Below, piece by piece: positions 7,924-16,488 of a DNA stretch of 64,000 nucleotides (positions are counted from its first letter, which is position 1; each line of letters opens with the position of its first letter). The DNA comes from Haladaptatus sp. DYF46 (GTDB taxonomy: Archaea > Halobacteriota > Halobacteria > Halobacteriales > Haladaptataceae): positions 1-64,000 of the forward strand of contig NZ_JAJFAY010000001.1 in NCBI RefSeq assembly GCF_021083305.1, written 5' to 3'. A program made the translations under genes and the position numbers. The notes beneath the pieces were generated by a model that had not been told where the DNA came from, searched no databases, and was given only the letters and a program-made list of their open reading frames with translations.

Positions 7924-8433
7924 ATGAACGACGAGCGACCGCGAATCATCAGTGAGTCGAACCTCGACTGGGACGAAGAATCACACGGCTCCGACTTCGC
8001 GATTCGGCGGAAACAACTCGGAGCGATGGCTGGCGGGGAGCGGTTGGGATGTAGTCTCTACGAACTTCCACCGGGCAAAAAATCGTGGCCGTATCACTAC
8101 CACACCGGCAACGAAGAGGCGATTTTCGTCCTCGATGGAGCGGGAACGCTTCGAACCGAGGCCGGCGAACTGGACCTCGAAGCGGGCGATTACGTCGCGC
8201 TTCCGGTCGGGGAACGGTACGCCCGACGAGTCGTCAACGACTCCGACGAAACGTTTCGATACCTCTGCTTTTCCACCATGCGCGAACCGGACGTCTCGGT
8301 GTATCCCGATTCGGGAAAGTTCGGCGTGTTCGCGGGGTCGGCACCGGGCGACCACGACGGGAGAACCTTGGGCGGTTACTTCCCGCTTACCGCCGAGGTG
8401 GGGTACTGGGATGAGGGAGACGAGGAAGCGTAA
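7924..8433 (+). CDS. Cupin-domain protein
   Basis: This 169-residue single cupin has motif 1 as WPYHYHTGNEEAIFVLDGAG (two His plus Glu for metal) and motif 2 near AGDYVALPVGERYARRVVNDSDE. The second-motif His appears replaced by Tyr/Arg, so metal coordination may be incomplete. Its length and the trailing GKFGVFAG segment fit the family of cupins that bind sugars or small acids. It lies 63 nt after the kinase gene on the same strand. The substrate is unknown. A short hairpin (ACCGGAACG ... CGTTCCGGT, about 7890-7912) lies between the two genes. Confidence 0.82.
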   Translation: MNDERPRIISESNLDWDEESHGSDFAIRRKQLGAMAGGERLGCSLYELPPGKKSWPYHYHTGNEEAIFVLDGAGTLRTEAGELDLEAGDYVALPVGERYARRVVNDSDETFRYLCFSTMREPDVSVYPDSGKFGVFAGSAPGDHDGRTLGGYFPLTAEVGYWDEGDEEA

Positions 8434-8590
8434 GAAGAGAACTCGGAGGGAAGTAAGCGGGGGGAAGAGAGGGTAGTAAGCAGGGGGAAAGAGGGGAGTA
8501 AGAAAAGAAGACAGAGAGGCACCAATAGAGGAATACGGGAGAAGAGTACGAAGAGGCGGACGAGGGGAAGGGAAAAGCGGAACGACCACC
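8434..8590 (+). repeat. Polypurine tract downstream of the cupin gene
   Basis: About 150 bp of the plus strand is almost only A and G. It contains a degenerate 23-25 bp repeat that begins AGTAAGCGGGGGGAAGAG, recurs as AGTAAGCAGGGGGAAAGAG, and has a poorer third copy. It directly follows the cupin stop codon. Such strand asymmetry can favour triplex or R-loop structure. No gene is evident between 8434 and 8696. Confidence 0.6.
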
Positions 8591-8696
8591 AGCGAGTAAT
8601 TGCCTATTTTCATCGCCCACGTCCGGTAAAATTCGCCTCGTTCGTTAGGAATTGGGAGTCTTTTTTAGCGTACCCGTCCGAGTTCTTCTCGAAGAT

Positions 8697-10235
8697 ATGA
8701 GTCAACAAGCCAGCGAGCAAGTTTACAGCCACTACATCGGTGGCGAGTGGCGCGACGGCGCGGGCGACGAAACGTTCGAGAGCGTCAACCCGGCGACGAA
8801 GGAGTCGCTCGGCGAGTTCCATCGCGGGACACCCGAGGACGTCCAAGCCGCCCTCGACGCCGCGGAGGAGGCGAAAGAGGAGTGGCGCGAACTTTCGTAC
8901 ATCAACCGAGCGGAGTACCTTTGGGACATCTACCACGAACTCCGAGAGCGAACGGACGAACTCGGCGAGGTCATCACGAAGGAATGCGGGAAGGAGATTT
9001 CGGAAGGGAAAGCGGACGTCGTCGAGGCCGCGCACATGGTCGAGTGGGCCGCGGGCAACGCCCGGCACCCGCACGGCGACCTCGTTCCGAGCGAGATTCC
9101 GAGCAAGGACGCCTACATGCGCCGCAAGCCGCGGGGCATCATCGGTTGTATCACCCCGTGGAACTTCCCGGTCGCCATCCCGTTCTGGCACATGGCCCTC
9201 GCGTTGGTCGAAGGGAACACCGTCGTCTGGAAGCCGGCGGAACAGACGCCGTGGTGCGGGCAGATCATCGCCGAGATGTTCGAGGATGCGGGCATCCCGG
9301 ACGGCGTGTTCAACATGATCCAAGGCTTCGGCGACGCCGGTAACGCCATCGTCGAGGACGAGCGCGTGGACACCGTGCTGTTCACCGGGTCCTCGGAAGT
9401 CGGTCACAAAATCGCGGGCAAGGTCGGCGGCGAGCCCGGCAAACTCGCGGCCTGCGAGATGGGCGGCAAGAACGGCATCGTCATCACCGATGAGGCGGAC
9501 CTCGATGTCGCGGTTCACAGCGCCATCATGTCCTCGTTCAAGACGACGGGCCAGCGCTGTGTCTCCTCCGAGCGCCTCATCGTCCACGAGGACGTCTACG
9601 ACGAGTTCAAGGAGCGCTACGTCGAAACCGCGAAGGAAGTCTCCGTCGGCGACCCGCTCGACGCGGACACCTTCATGGGACCGATGGTCAACGAGGAACA
9701 GGTCGAGAAGTTCGGCAAGTACAACCAACTCGCCAAGGACGAGGGTGCCGAGGTGCTCGTGGACCGCGAGGAACTCGACGACGACGAGATTCCGGACGGC
9801 TTCGAGGACGGCTACTGGGTCGGCCCGTTCGTCTACGAGGTTGACTACAGTCCCGACCTGCGCTGCATCCACGAGGAAGTGTTCGGCCCGCACGTCGCCC
9901 TGATGAGCTACTCGGGCGACATCGAAGAGGCGGTCGAAATCCACAACGACACGCCCTACGGACTGGCCGGCGCGATCATTAGCGAGGATTACCGACAAGT
10001 CAACTACTTCCGCGACAACGCGGAGATCGGCCTCGCCTACGGCAACCTCCCGTGCATCGGCGCGGAAGTTCAGTTGCCCTTCGGCGGCGTGAAGAAGTCC
10101 GGCAACGGCTACCCGAGTGCCCGCGAAGCCATCGAGGCAGTCACCGAGCGGACGGCGTGGACGCTCAACAACTCGAAGGACATCCAGATGGCACAGGGTC
10201 TCTCGGCGGACATTAAGACTGAAGACGAAAACTGA
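8697..10235 (+). CDS. Aldehyde dehydrogenase (NAD(P)+), ALDH superfamily
   Basis: This 512-residue enzyme has the Rossmann-fold entry CITPWNFPVAIPFWHMALAL, the nucleotide loop FTGSSEVG, the general-base Glu254 in ACEMGGKNG, the nucleophile Cys288 in TTGQRCVSSERL, and a C-terminal PFGGVKKSGNGYPS. It oxidises an aldehyde to its acid; the family also includes semialdehyde and 1-pyrroline-5-carboxylate dehydrogenases, so the substrate is open. I chose the ATG at 8697 (MSQQASEQVY) over in-frame upstream codons, because a TTTTTTAG box lies about 30 nt before it and the extra residues match nothing. An apparent terminator hairpin follows the stop. Confidence 0.93.
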   Translation: MSQQASEQVYSHYIGGEWRDGAGDETFESVNPATKESLGEFHRGTPEDVQAALDAAEEAKEEWRELSYINRAEYLWDIYHELRERTDELGEVITKECGKEISEGKADVVEAAHMVEWAAGNARHPHGDLVPSEIPSKDAYMRRKPRGIIGCITPWNFPVAIPFWHMALALVEGNTVVWKPAEQTPWCGQIIAEMFEDAGIPDGVFNMIQGFGDAGNAIVEDERVDTVLFTGSSEVGHKIAGKVGGEPGKLAACEMGGKNGIVITDEADLDVAVHSAIMSSFKTTGQRCVSSERLIVHEDVYDEFKERYVETAKEVSVGDPLDADTFMGPMVNEEQVEKFGKYNQLAKDEGAEVLVDREELDDDEIPDGFEDGYWVGPFVYEVDYSPDLRCIHEEVFGPHVALMSYSGDIEEAVEIHNDTPYGLAGAIISEDYRQVNYFRDNAEIGLAYGNLPCIGAEVQLPFGGVKKSGNGYPSAREAIEAVTERTAWTLNNSKDIQMAQGLSADIKTEDEN

Positions 10236-10240
10236 CCGGG

Positions 10241-10269
10241 AGGAGTCGAGCAAAAGCGAGACGACTCCT
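10241..10269 (+). terminator. Hairpin terminator after the aldehyde dehydrogenase gene
   Basis: AGGAGTCG at 10241-10248 pairs with CGACTCCT at 10262-10269 across a 13-nt loop, six bases after the TGA. A GCAGTTTT stretch follows. The position and structure suggest transcription termination. Confidence 0.5.
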
Positions 10270-10809
10270 TGCAGTTTTCGTGTTCACGGAGGACGGGTAA
10301 ATCTCCGTCTACCGTTCGCCGTCACGACGTCACAATCGACCGTTCGCCGTCACGACCGACCGTTCGAACTTTCTTTGGAACGCGCCGGTGAGACACGTCT
10401 ACGGGATTTTTACGGTCACGTGCCGCACCCTATTCACGTACGATTCCGAAAATAGGTCTCTCGAAGAAGACGATGTTTCGATTTTGGTTCGCAAAGGTGG
10501 AAGACGACGGAGAGACGGGACGGGTGGGTGGTGGCTTCCGGAAGCCGATGTGGGTCCGACCAGTTCCCACGGAACGAAGCGCACAGTCCCAGTTGTTGTT
10601 GCCAACACACGACGAGAAAAGCGTCGTACACTGGCGTTCATCCATTTTGCCTTCTCGGTAATAAATCTGTGCAACTCGCGTCGTTTTTACTCGGTCTCCT
10701 CGACGATGGACAAACGGCGAGAGCGCTCCCGACGACCTGATAAATCCGTTGCACGTGCAACAGAGTCGCTTAGGGAAACTCCGCCGGTGTATCCTCATGC
10801 TGATTCATT
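10270..10809. other. Gene-free stretch with a short direct repeat
   Basis: I find no protein I can support here. Two copies of a 17-18 bp repeat (ACCGTTCGCCGTCACGAC at about 10311-10328 and 10339-10356) lie 28 bp apart, with a third partial ACCGTTCG at 10359. Several frames stay open between 10388 and 10813 on both strands, but none has haloarchaeal codon bias or a recognisable motif. Confidence 0.4.
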
Positions 10810-11307
10810 ATGAGTGGAGAGACACTGAACGACCTGTTTCTGGCCGGATTGAAGGAGATGTACTACATCGAAAACGAACTCTTCGACGCGCTGGACGAAC
10901 TGGCGACGGAAGTCGATCACGGGGACCTCCAGAACGCGTTCGAAGAACACCGGAGCGAGACCAAGGACCACGTGGACCGTCTCGAAAGCGTGTTCGACCA
11001 CATCGGAGTGGCCGCCGAGCAGAAGCAACTGTACGCGCTCGACGGACTCATCGAGGACCACGATGAGTTCACCGACGAAAATCCCGAACAGGAAGTACTG
11101 AACCTGTTCGACAAGGCGGCCGCGGAGAAGTCCGAACACCTCGAAATCGCGGCCTACGGCAATTTGGCCTTCATGGCCGACAAACTCGGTCACGACGAGG
11201 CCGCCGACCTGCTCGAAGAAAACCTCCGCGAGGAGGAGAACGCGCTGGACGAGTTGAAATCCATCAGCGAGCAGTACGACGTGGAGTCGGTCCCGACGCA
11301 GAGCTAA
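10810..11307 (+). CDS. YciE/YciF (DUF892) ferritin-like protein
   Basis: This 165-residue protein starts ETLNDLFLAGLKEMYYIENEL, the typical DUF892/YciF opening. It continues as a four-helix ferritin-like bundle with metal-ligand pairs in EMYYIENE, EEHRSETKDHVDR, AAEKSEHLEIAAYG and LREEENALDEL. Relatives bind di-iron sites and are linked to stress and protection from oxidative damage, though the exact reaction is not settled. It stands alone, followed by a strong palindrome. Confidence 0.88.
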   Translation: MSGETLNDLFLAGLKEMYYIENELFDALDELATEVDHGDLQNAFEEHRSETKDHVDRLESVFDHIGVAAEQKQLYALDGLIEDHDEFTDENPEQEVLNLFDKAAAEKSEHLEIAAYGNLAFMADKLGHDEAADLLEENLREEENALDELKSISEQYDVESVPTQS

Positions 11308-11664
11308 AGGACGACCGATTTGCCGCACCTCGTGACACGCTCGAAACGCGAAAATATTCGCGTTTCGAGCCCTGTCCGTCCACTATTGCTCGGGTGATTA
11401 CACCTGCTTGCTAACGTACAGCCCGTCCTGATGATAGCCCTAGCTTGTCCCGCGACCTTTTTTGCGGTCGTGAGCCGAGAGTGAACGCGATTCGCGTTCA
11501 CTCTCGGCCTTACTCCCTGAAAAAAGCTCGACCAAAAGCACTCCTTCCTCGCTCCGGAAGACCTCCGGTCTTCCGTGCTTGCTTCACTTCGTTCAGCAAG
11601 ACTCCGCTCAGTCGTCGGCCCGCTCGCTTGCGAGGCGCTTCGCGCCTCTCGTCGCTCGCGGTCG
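11308..11664. repeat. Palindrome-rich gap between the convergent ferritin-like and elp3 genes
   Basis: At least five strong inverted repeats lie here: 11339-11370 (14-bp stem, AT loop), 11474-11508 (17-bp perfect stem with a single-base centre), 11556-11574, 11578-11600 and 11632-11648. The fourth has loop TCACTTCGTTC, the same type as the loops of the 52-bp hairpin array at 6738-6970, which suggests one family of elements. Between the first two palindromes is a diverged copy of the elp3 3' end. Confidence 0.75.
11398..11450 (-). pseudogene. Diverged duplicate of the elp3 3' end
   Basis: On the minus strand this reads as a copy of the last codons of the Elp3 gene: DKLG, a one-base insertion, then YHQDGLYVSKQV and TAA. 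The live gene ends NKLGYHQDGPYVSKQV and TGA at 11665. The two copies are 267 bp apart and about 85 percent identical over the best 40 bp. This is probably the older end of the gene, left behind when palindromic DNA and a second 3' end were inserted. Confidence 0.7.
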
Positions 11665-13326
11665 TCACACCTGCTTGCTAACGTACGGCCCGTCCTGATG
11701 ATACCCGAGTTTGTTCCTGTAGTACTCGCGCGCGCCGATGCCGGAGATGACGCTCACCTTGTCGTAGCCCGCGTCGGCGGCTATCTCCTCGGCCTTCGCC
11801 ATCAGCTTTCGTCCGTAGCCTCGGTGTTGGTGTTGGGTGTCCTCGCTCGCCGCTCCGACAGTTACCTCGCTGCCGTAAACGTGGAGTTCGCGGACGACGG
11901 CGGCGTCGTCGAGTTCGTGTCGGACCGGGTCGCCGGGGAAGCGAAGCCGACAGAAGCCGAGAAGCAAGTCCTTCTCGAAGTCCTCGAAGCTGATGAAGTG
12001 TTCCGTGCCGCCCGCCGCTTCGTAGGTCATCACGTCGAGTTCGACGTTCTCGGGTTCCTCGTCGTTCATGCCGACTTCGCGGCAGCGGATGCAGTCGCAC
12101 GTCCACCCGTGTTCTTCCATCCGCTGGCGCGCGAGTTGCCTGAGGTTGGACTTCCAGACGCCGCCGTCGATGAAGTCCGCCGGGATGTCGCGCTGGACGC
12201 GCTGGAGGCGGACGTACTTCGGAATCATCGACTTGATTTCGGCGACGAGTTCCGCGGCCTCCTCGTTGCGGAGCGGTTCGTACTCGCCCTTGTACCACCA
12301 GTCGTAGGTCGCGGTTCCGCGGACGACGAGCGTGGGATAGATTTTGAGGTAGTCCGGCTTCCACTTCTCGTCCTCGAAGATTCGGCGGAAGTCCTCGACG
12401 CACATCTCCTTCGACATGCCGGGTTGGCCGGGCATCATGTGAAAGCCGACCTTGAACGCCGAGTCGCGAAGGCGCTGGTTCGCCTCGATTGACGCCTGCG
12501 CGCCGTGGCCGCGGTGCATCTCGCGGTTGATGCGCTCGAAAGTGGTCTGCACGCCAACTTCGACCTTCGTGCCGCCCAGGTCGAGCATCCGGTTTATCTG
12601 CTCGGGGTCACACCAGTCGGGTTTCGTCTCGAACGTCGTCCCGATGTTGCGGATGTCGCCCGTTTCGTTCTCGGCGATGACGTCCTCCAGATACCGGAAC
12701 TCGTGTTCGTCGGGAGACTGGGCGAAACTCTCGCCCTCCGCCGGTTCGGGTTCCTTGTTCACGTCGTAGTCGTTCATCGCCTCCAGCGCGCGCTTGACGA
12801 ACCACTCCTGATAGTCGTGGCTCCGGGCGGTCATCGTCCCGCCCATCAGGATGAGTTCGACCTTGTCGACGGGGTGGCCGATCTGTCGCAGTTGTTCGAG
12901 ACGGAGCGTGACCTGTCCGTACGGGTCGTAGTCGTTCTGCACGCCGCGCGCCGCCGCCGGTTCGTGACCCGTGTAGCTCTGCGAGGAGGAGAATTCGGAC
13001 GCGGGACCGCCGGGACAGTAGAGGCATTTCCCGTGCGGGCACTGCTCGGGGCTGGTCATGATGGCGATGGGCGAGACGCCCGACGCGGTTCTGACGGGTT
13101 TGCGCCGGAGGACCGTCTCCAGCTCCTCGCGTCGCTCGTCCGGAGCGAAATCGAGAATCTCGGAGTTCTTCGGCACTTTCGGCGACGAGAACTCCGAACA
13201 GGCGTCGAGTTTGGCGCTCTCCACATCGTCGCGCTCCACGTCGCCCGCGAGGATACGGTCTATCAGTTCCTCGCAAACCTGCTCGAACGCCTCCGTCTCC
13301 GTGGCGTCCGGCGTCTCGGTACTCAT
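11665..13326 (-). CDS. elp3: Elp3-type tRNA uridine-34 radical SAM/acetyltransferase
   Basis: This 553-residue protein combines a radical-SAM domain, with 4Fe-4S Cys residues 96, 101 and 104 in CPHGKCLYC followed by PGGPASEF, and a C-terminal GNAT acetyltransferase domain (QHRGYGRKLMAKAEEIAADAGYDKVSVISGIGAREYY). Archaeal Elp3 alone makes 5-carboxymethyl-uridine derivatives at wobble U34 of tRNA. A zinc-type Cys motif also lies between the domains (CDCIRCREVG). The length matches archaeal Elp3. The final codons are duplicated 267 bp downstream, so the present C-terminus may have been rebuilt by recombination. Confidence 0.95.
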   Translation of the reverse strand: MSTETPDATETEAFEQVCEELIDRILAGDVERDDVESAKLDACSEFSSPKVPKNSEILDFAPDERREELETVLRRKPVRTASGVSPIAIMTSPEQCPHGKCLYCPGGPASEFSSSQSYTGHEPAAARGVQNDYDPYGQVTLRLEQLRQIGHPVDKVELILMGGTMTARSHDYQEWFVKRALEAMNDYDVNKEPEPAEGESFAQSPDEHEFRYLEDVIAENETGDIRNIGTTFETKPDWCDPEQINRMLDLGGTKVEVGVQTTFERINREMHRGHGAQASIEANQRLRDSAFKVGFHMMPGQPGMSKEMCVEDFRRIFEDEKWKPDYLKIYPTLVVRGTATYDWWYKGEYEPLRNEEAAELVAEIKSMIPKYVRLQRVQRDIPADFIDGGVWKSNLRQLARQRMEEHGWTCDCIRCREVGMNDEEPENVELDVMTYEAAGGTEHFISFEDFEKDLLLGFCRLRFPGDPVRHELDDAAVVRELHVYGSEVTVGAASEDTQHQHRGYGRKLMAKAEEIAADAGYDKVSVISGIGAREYYRNKLGYHQDGPYVSKQV

Positions 13327-13443
13327 TGCTACGTAATCGTCGATTCCGCCGGATAAGCGTGTCGTCTACGACCGATTCCGCGAGGAGTGATGAGGGGGAG
13401 GGACGAACCGGGGAAATGAAAAAGGATCCGTGAACCGGCGAGC

Positions 13444-15555
13444 TCAGTTCAGTTCTGCGCTGACGGCTTCGATGACGGCGTCGAGCGCCTCGTTGCGCTC
13501 GCCGCGGAGGAACTCGAACTTGCCGTCCTTCGTACCGACCGGGACGATTCCGGCTTCCGGCGCGCGGTCGCGAACCGAATCCGCGATGTCGCGGACGTTG
13601 ATGTCGCCGTCGCTTCGGATGTGAACTTCGTCCTCGGCGAGGCCGAGGGTGACGTTCTGGCTACCGGCCTGGCCGGTCATGTCGTGGCGGTGAAGCGCGT
13701 CGAGGAGGACCGCCGTGGACGGGAAGTCGAAGCGATGAGTGTAGGCGTCCGTGTCGAGGACGGTGAAGGTGACGCCGTTCGCGCCGCGGACCGTGAGGTT
13801 CGGTTCGGCGGTGTCGAGTTCGTTTTCGAGCTTCGTGCGGAACTGCTCGCTGACGTGTTCGGCGAGGTCACGTTTCTCGTGTTCGAAGAGGAGGTCGGTG
13901 ATGAGTTCGCGCTTGTCCTCGTAGGACTGGTAGTAGGCTTCCAGCGCGACCGCTTCGCGGAGCGCGGTGACGTGATTCTCGTCGTAGCCCGCGTCGTCGG
14001 CGAGTTCGACGTATTCGCTCGGCGTGTCCTCCCAGTAACTGACTGCCGGGAGGTGGGAGACGTCGTCGCGCACGTCGGCGTTGACGTGGGCCGCGACGTT
14101 CGCGCCGAGGACGCCGACGGTCACGTCGTCGCCCGATTCGCCGAGGTACGGGTTCACGACGCTGTCCGCGGTATCGGCGACGTCGGTGTCCGGGTAGTGC
14201 GTGTCGACGACCACGTGGGGTGCGCCGTAGATGTCGAGGAGCGAGAGACCGTCGCTCGATTCGACGGTGCTTCCGGCGTCCACGAGCACGAAGAGGGGGA
14301 GTTTCTCCTCGTGGCGCTCGCGGTTGTCGAGCATGATGGTCGCGTCCTTCGTCGCGTCCTCCATGTCGTAGAAACCGTCTTCGAGCGGTCGGCGATCGAA
14401 GTAGTGGTACTGGGCGTCGCTTCGTGCGTGTTCGTCGCGCACGAGCGGGAGGACGGCGTGTTCGATGGCCGCTCCGGCGACGTAGCCTTCCGCATTGGCG
14501 TTGTGTCGGACGATGATGGGGCGGGATTCGATGACGGCGCGCCGAATCGCACCGGCGGCGTCACGGATGTCGTCCCGAATCGCTTCGACGGCCGAATCGT
14601 CGCCGAGGAGGTCGACGTCGGCGGGGCGGGCCTCGTCTTCGAGCGCCTGTGCCAGTCGGTCCTCGACGGTCGTTTTCTCCTCTTCGGTCAGGGCGTCGAG
14701 TTGCTCCGTCTCGACTTGGAGTTCGTTGTTTCGGAGTTCGACTTCCCCGGTCAGTCGGGCGATGTCGCCCGTATCGACTTCGGGGTAGGCGCGGACGCCG
14801 GCCTCCTTGAAGGCCGCACAGTCCACGACGGCCGTTTCGTCGCGGAGTTCGAACACCGTCGGACCGCTCGTCTGGCTCGTGCTGACGATTTCGCCCTCGA
14901 TACGGACGCGATCGCCAACTCGGTCGCCGAGCGTCTCGACGGTGACTCGCTCCGGTATCTCGGTCTGGGCGGAAACCGTGGCGCTTCCGACCGCGTTACC
15001 GGACCCGTCGGTCGTCGCCGACGGGTCCGACGTGCGTTCGGGCGTGGGTTCGGATTTCGGTTCGGAGGTCGATTCCGACGCGGAGTCGTCGTTCGAATCG
15101 GATTCCGAGTCGTCGGCCGCGGACGAGCCTTCGGTTTCCGGTTCTTCCGTCTCCGGTTCTTCGCTCTCGGCGTCCTCGTTCGGCAGGTGAACGTCGGTTC
15201 CGTCTTGGATGAGTTTGCCGCGGAACTCGCGTTCGGACTGGCGGATGGACCAACTGAGGTCGATGTTGCCGTTGTCGCGCACGCCGATGACTTCGACGTA
15301 CACGGTGTCGCCTTGGTCCCAATCCAGACTTTCGAGCCTGCTGTCCAACTCGCTTTTGTGAAGCAGGCCGGTTACGCGGTCACCGATGTCGATGAAGACG
15401 CCGAAATCGGCGAAACCGTCGACGGTGCCTTTGTAAAATCGACCGGGAGTGAGCTGTTCAGGGCTGCTACCGTGGAATTCAAAGAGAACGTCCTGCTCGT
15501 GGCTCGAACAAATCGGCCCGTCAGCAGGCGTCCCGCAAATGACGCAGTTACCCAT
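13444..15555 (-). CDS. S1/OB-fold plus DHH-family RecJ-like protein
   Basis: This 703-residue mosaic has, in order: an N-terminal zinc knuckle (CVICGTPADGPICSSH, residues 4-19), an S1 RNA-binding domain (FYKGTVDGFADFGVFIDIGDRVTGLLHKSEL, about 42-72), an acidic Ser/Glu/Thr linker (about 125-195), an OB-fold nucleic-acid domain (RVRIEGEIVSTSQTSGPTVFELRD, about 218-243), and a DHH-family core (IIVRHNANAEGYVAGAAIEHAVLP, then VVVDTHYPDTD). The DHH signature reads DTH, so metal binding may be altered. Archaeal RecJ-like proteins act at replication forks or on RNA ends; this layout suggests a single-stranded nucleic-acid nuclease. The activity is inferred. Confidence 0.85.
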   Translation of the reverse strand: MGNCVICGTPADGPICSSHEQDVLFEFHGSSPEQLTPGRFYKGTVDGFADFGVFIDIGDRVTGLLHKSELDSRLESLDWDQGDTVYVEVIGVRDNGNIDLSWSIRQSEREFRGKLIQDGTDVHLPNEDAESEEPETEEPETEGSSAADDSESDSNDDSASESTSEPKSEPTPERTSDPSATTDGSGNAVGSATVSAQTEIPERVTVETLGDRVGDRVRIEGEIVSTSQTSGPTVFELRDETAVVDCAAFKEAGVRAYPEVDTGDIARLTGEVELRNNELQVETEQLDALTEEEKTTVEDRLAQALEDEARPADVDLLGDDSAVEAIRDDIRDAAGAIRRAVIESRPIIVRHNANAEGYVAGAAIEHAVLPLVRDEHARSDAQYHYFDRRPLEDGFYDMEDATKDATIMLDNRERHEEKLPLFVLVDAGSTVESSDGLSLLDIYGAPHVVVDTHYPDTDVADTADSVVNPYLGESGDDVTVGVLGANVAAHVNADVRDDVSHLPAVSYWEDTPSEYVELADDAGYDENHVTALREAVALEAYYQSYEDKRELITDLLFEHEKRDLAEHVSEQFRTKLENELDTAEPNLTVRGANGVTFTVLDTDAYTHRFDFPSTAVLLDALHRHDMTGQAGSQNVTLGLAEDEVHIRSDGDINVRDIADSVRDRAPEAGIVPVGTKDGKFEFLRGERNEALDAVIEAVSAELN

Positions 15556-15867
15556 TTATACTGGCAAAGAATAGTCCCGGCCTAAAACGGTTGTCGAATT
15601 ACCGACGCCGTTTTCGGCGCGTCAGGTCGGAATGACCACCCGATCATTCCCGTCTATGAAACACGAATAAATATCTCCTCAGCGACCGAAATTGTAGATA
15701 AAATCAACTGTATCGAAAGAATACGAACAGCGAGTCACCGATCATCATATTCGTTGTTTTCTTCACCATTCTACATTCTTCCCCCGAGTGGACGAGACGC
15801 GCCGAACGCGCACCGAACGCGCGCCGAACTGACAGTTCGCCCCGATGGAGGACACGCCGAGCGCGAA
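15556..15867. other. AT-rich intergenic stretch, no gene seen
   Basis: This holds the promoter of the S1/DHH gene, with minus-strand AT-rich sequence near 15560-15570. An AT-rich section lies at about 15660-15780, and a short repeat of GCCGAACGCGC-type words at 15808-15835. I can support no reading frame on either strand. Confidence 0.4.
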
Positions 15868-16035
15868 TCAGTAGTAGTAGAACGAGAATTCATCGCCGCA
15901 GTGATGGCAGTGAACGAGTTTCCCCTTCAACTGGTCGTCGTCGGAACTCCCTTCGATTCGTTTTCGACGGCTGATCTCCACGTGCGCTGCCGAGCCACAG
16001 TGCGGGCAACCAATGCTCATGGCTGACTGGGACAT
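15868..16035 (-). CDS. Small zinc-ribbon protein (55 aa)
   Basis: This 55-residue protein has CPHCG near its N-terminus and CHHCG near its C-terminus, separated by a basic/acidic stretch, and ends EFSFYYY. That is a one-domain zinc ribbon. I chose the ATG at 16035 (MSQSAMSIG) over upstream in-frame ATGs because a GAGTATAACT TATA-like box lies about 28 nt before it, which fits leaderless transcription. The function is unknown. The three-tyrosine end is unusual but in frame up to a TAG. Confidence 0.7.
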   Translation of the reverse strand: MSQSAMSIGCPHCGSAAHVEISRRKRIEGSSDDDQLKGKLVHCHHCGDEFSFYYY

Positions 16036-16128
16036 GGCCACGACTTCGGTTGGGGACAGCATAGTTATACTCTCGCTAATCGGATACATGTGACGTCTGA
16101 TAACATGCGGTAAAGAACGACGAACACG

Positions 16129-16380
16129 TTACGTCCGTTTTCGGTGGTGGTGACCGAAGAGGAGGGCCACGATGTTCGCGGCCAAGAGAAGCAAAAACGT
16201 CTGTAACTGGCCGGGCGTTTCGAGTCCATTGGCGAGGAGGGGAACGTAAAGGAACGGCAGTACGACGGCCGCCCAGAAGCCGATGAAGCGAATCGAGGAG
16301 ACGAACGAGAAGGAAGACGAGAGACGCGTCTCGTCGTCCTCCGAACCGTCCATCTCGTTTGGGTCGGTGAGGGTGGACAT
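16129..16380 (-). CDS. Small two-helix membrane protein
   Basis: This 83-residue protein has an acidic N-terminus (about 25 residues), then two hydrophobic segments (FIGFWAAVVLPFLYVPLLA and TFLLLLAANIVALLFG) and a basic tail GHHHRKRT. The topology suggests both ends are cytosolic. There is no family I recognise and no close operon partner; it lies about 110 nt after the next gene upstream on the same strand. Confidence 0.6.
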   Translation of the reverse strand: MSTLTDPNEMDGSEDDETRLSSSFSFVSSIRFIGFWAAVVLPFLYVPLLANGLETPGQLQTFLLLLAANIVALLFGHHHRKRT

Positions 16381-16488
16381 CTCTTCACCCCATGATACAA
16401 CGTATCACGATATTATTATTGGTCACATAACGAACGGAAAAGAGTCCGTACGGTTCGGCGGGACGACGGATGGCAGTCCCTTCCGTCG

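Noticed and set aside
10388-10813. Plus-strand frame of 141 codons before the ferritin-like gene
   Set aside because: Basic, serine-rich product with several equally long frames on both strands in the same place; no conserved pattern.
13621-15585. 654-codon open frame antisense to the S1/DHH gene
   Set aside because: Shadow of a well-supported gene; no recognisable domain.
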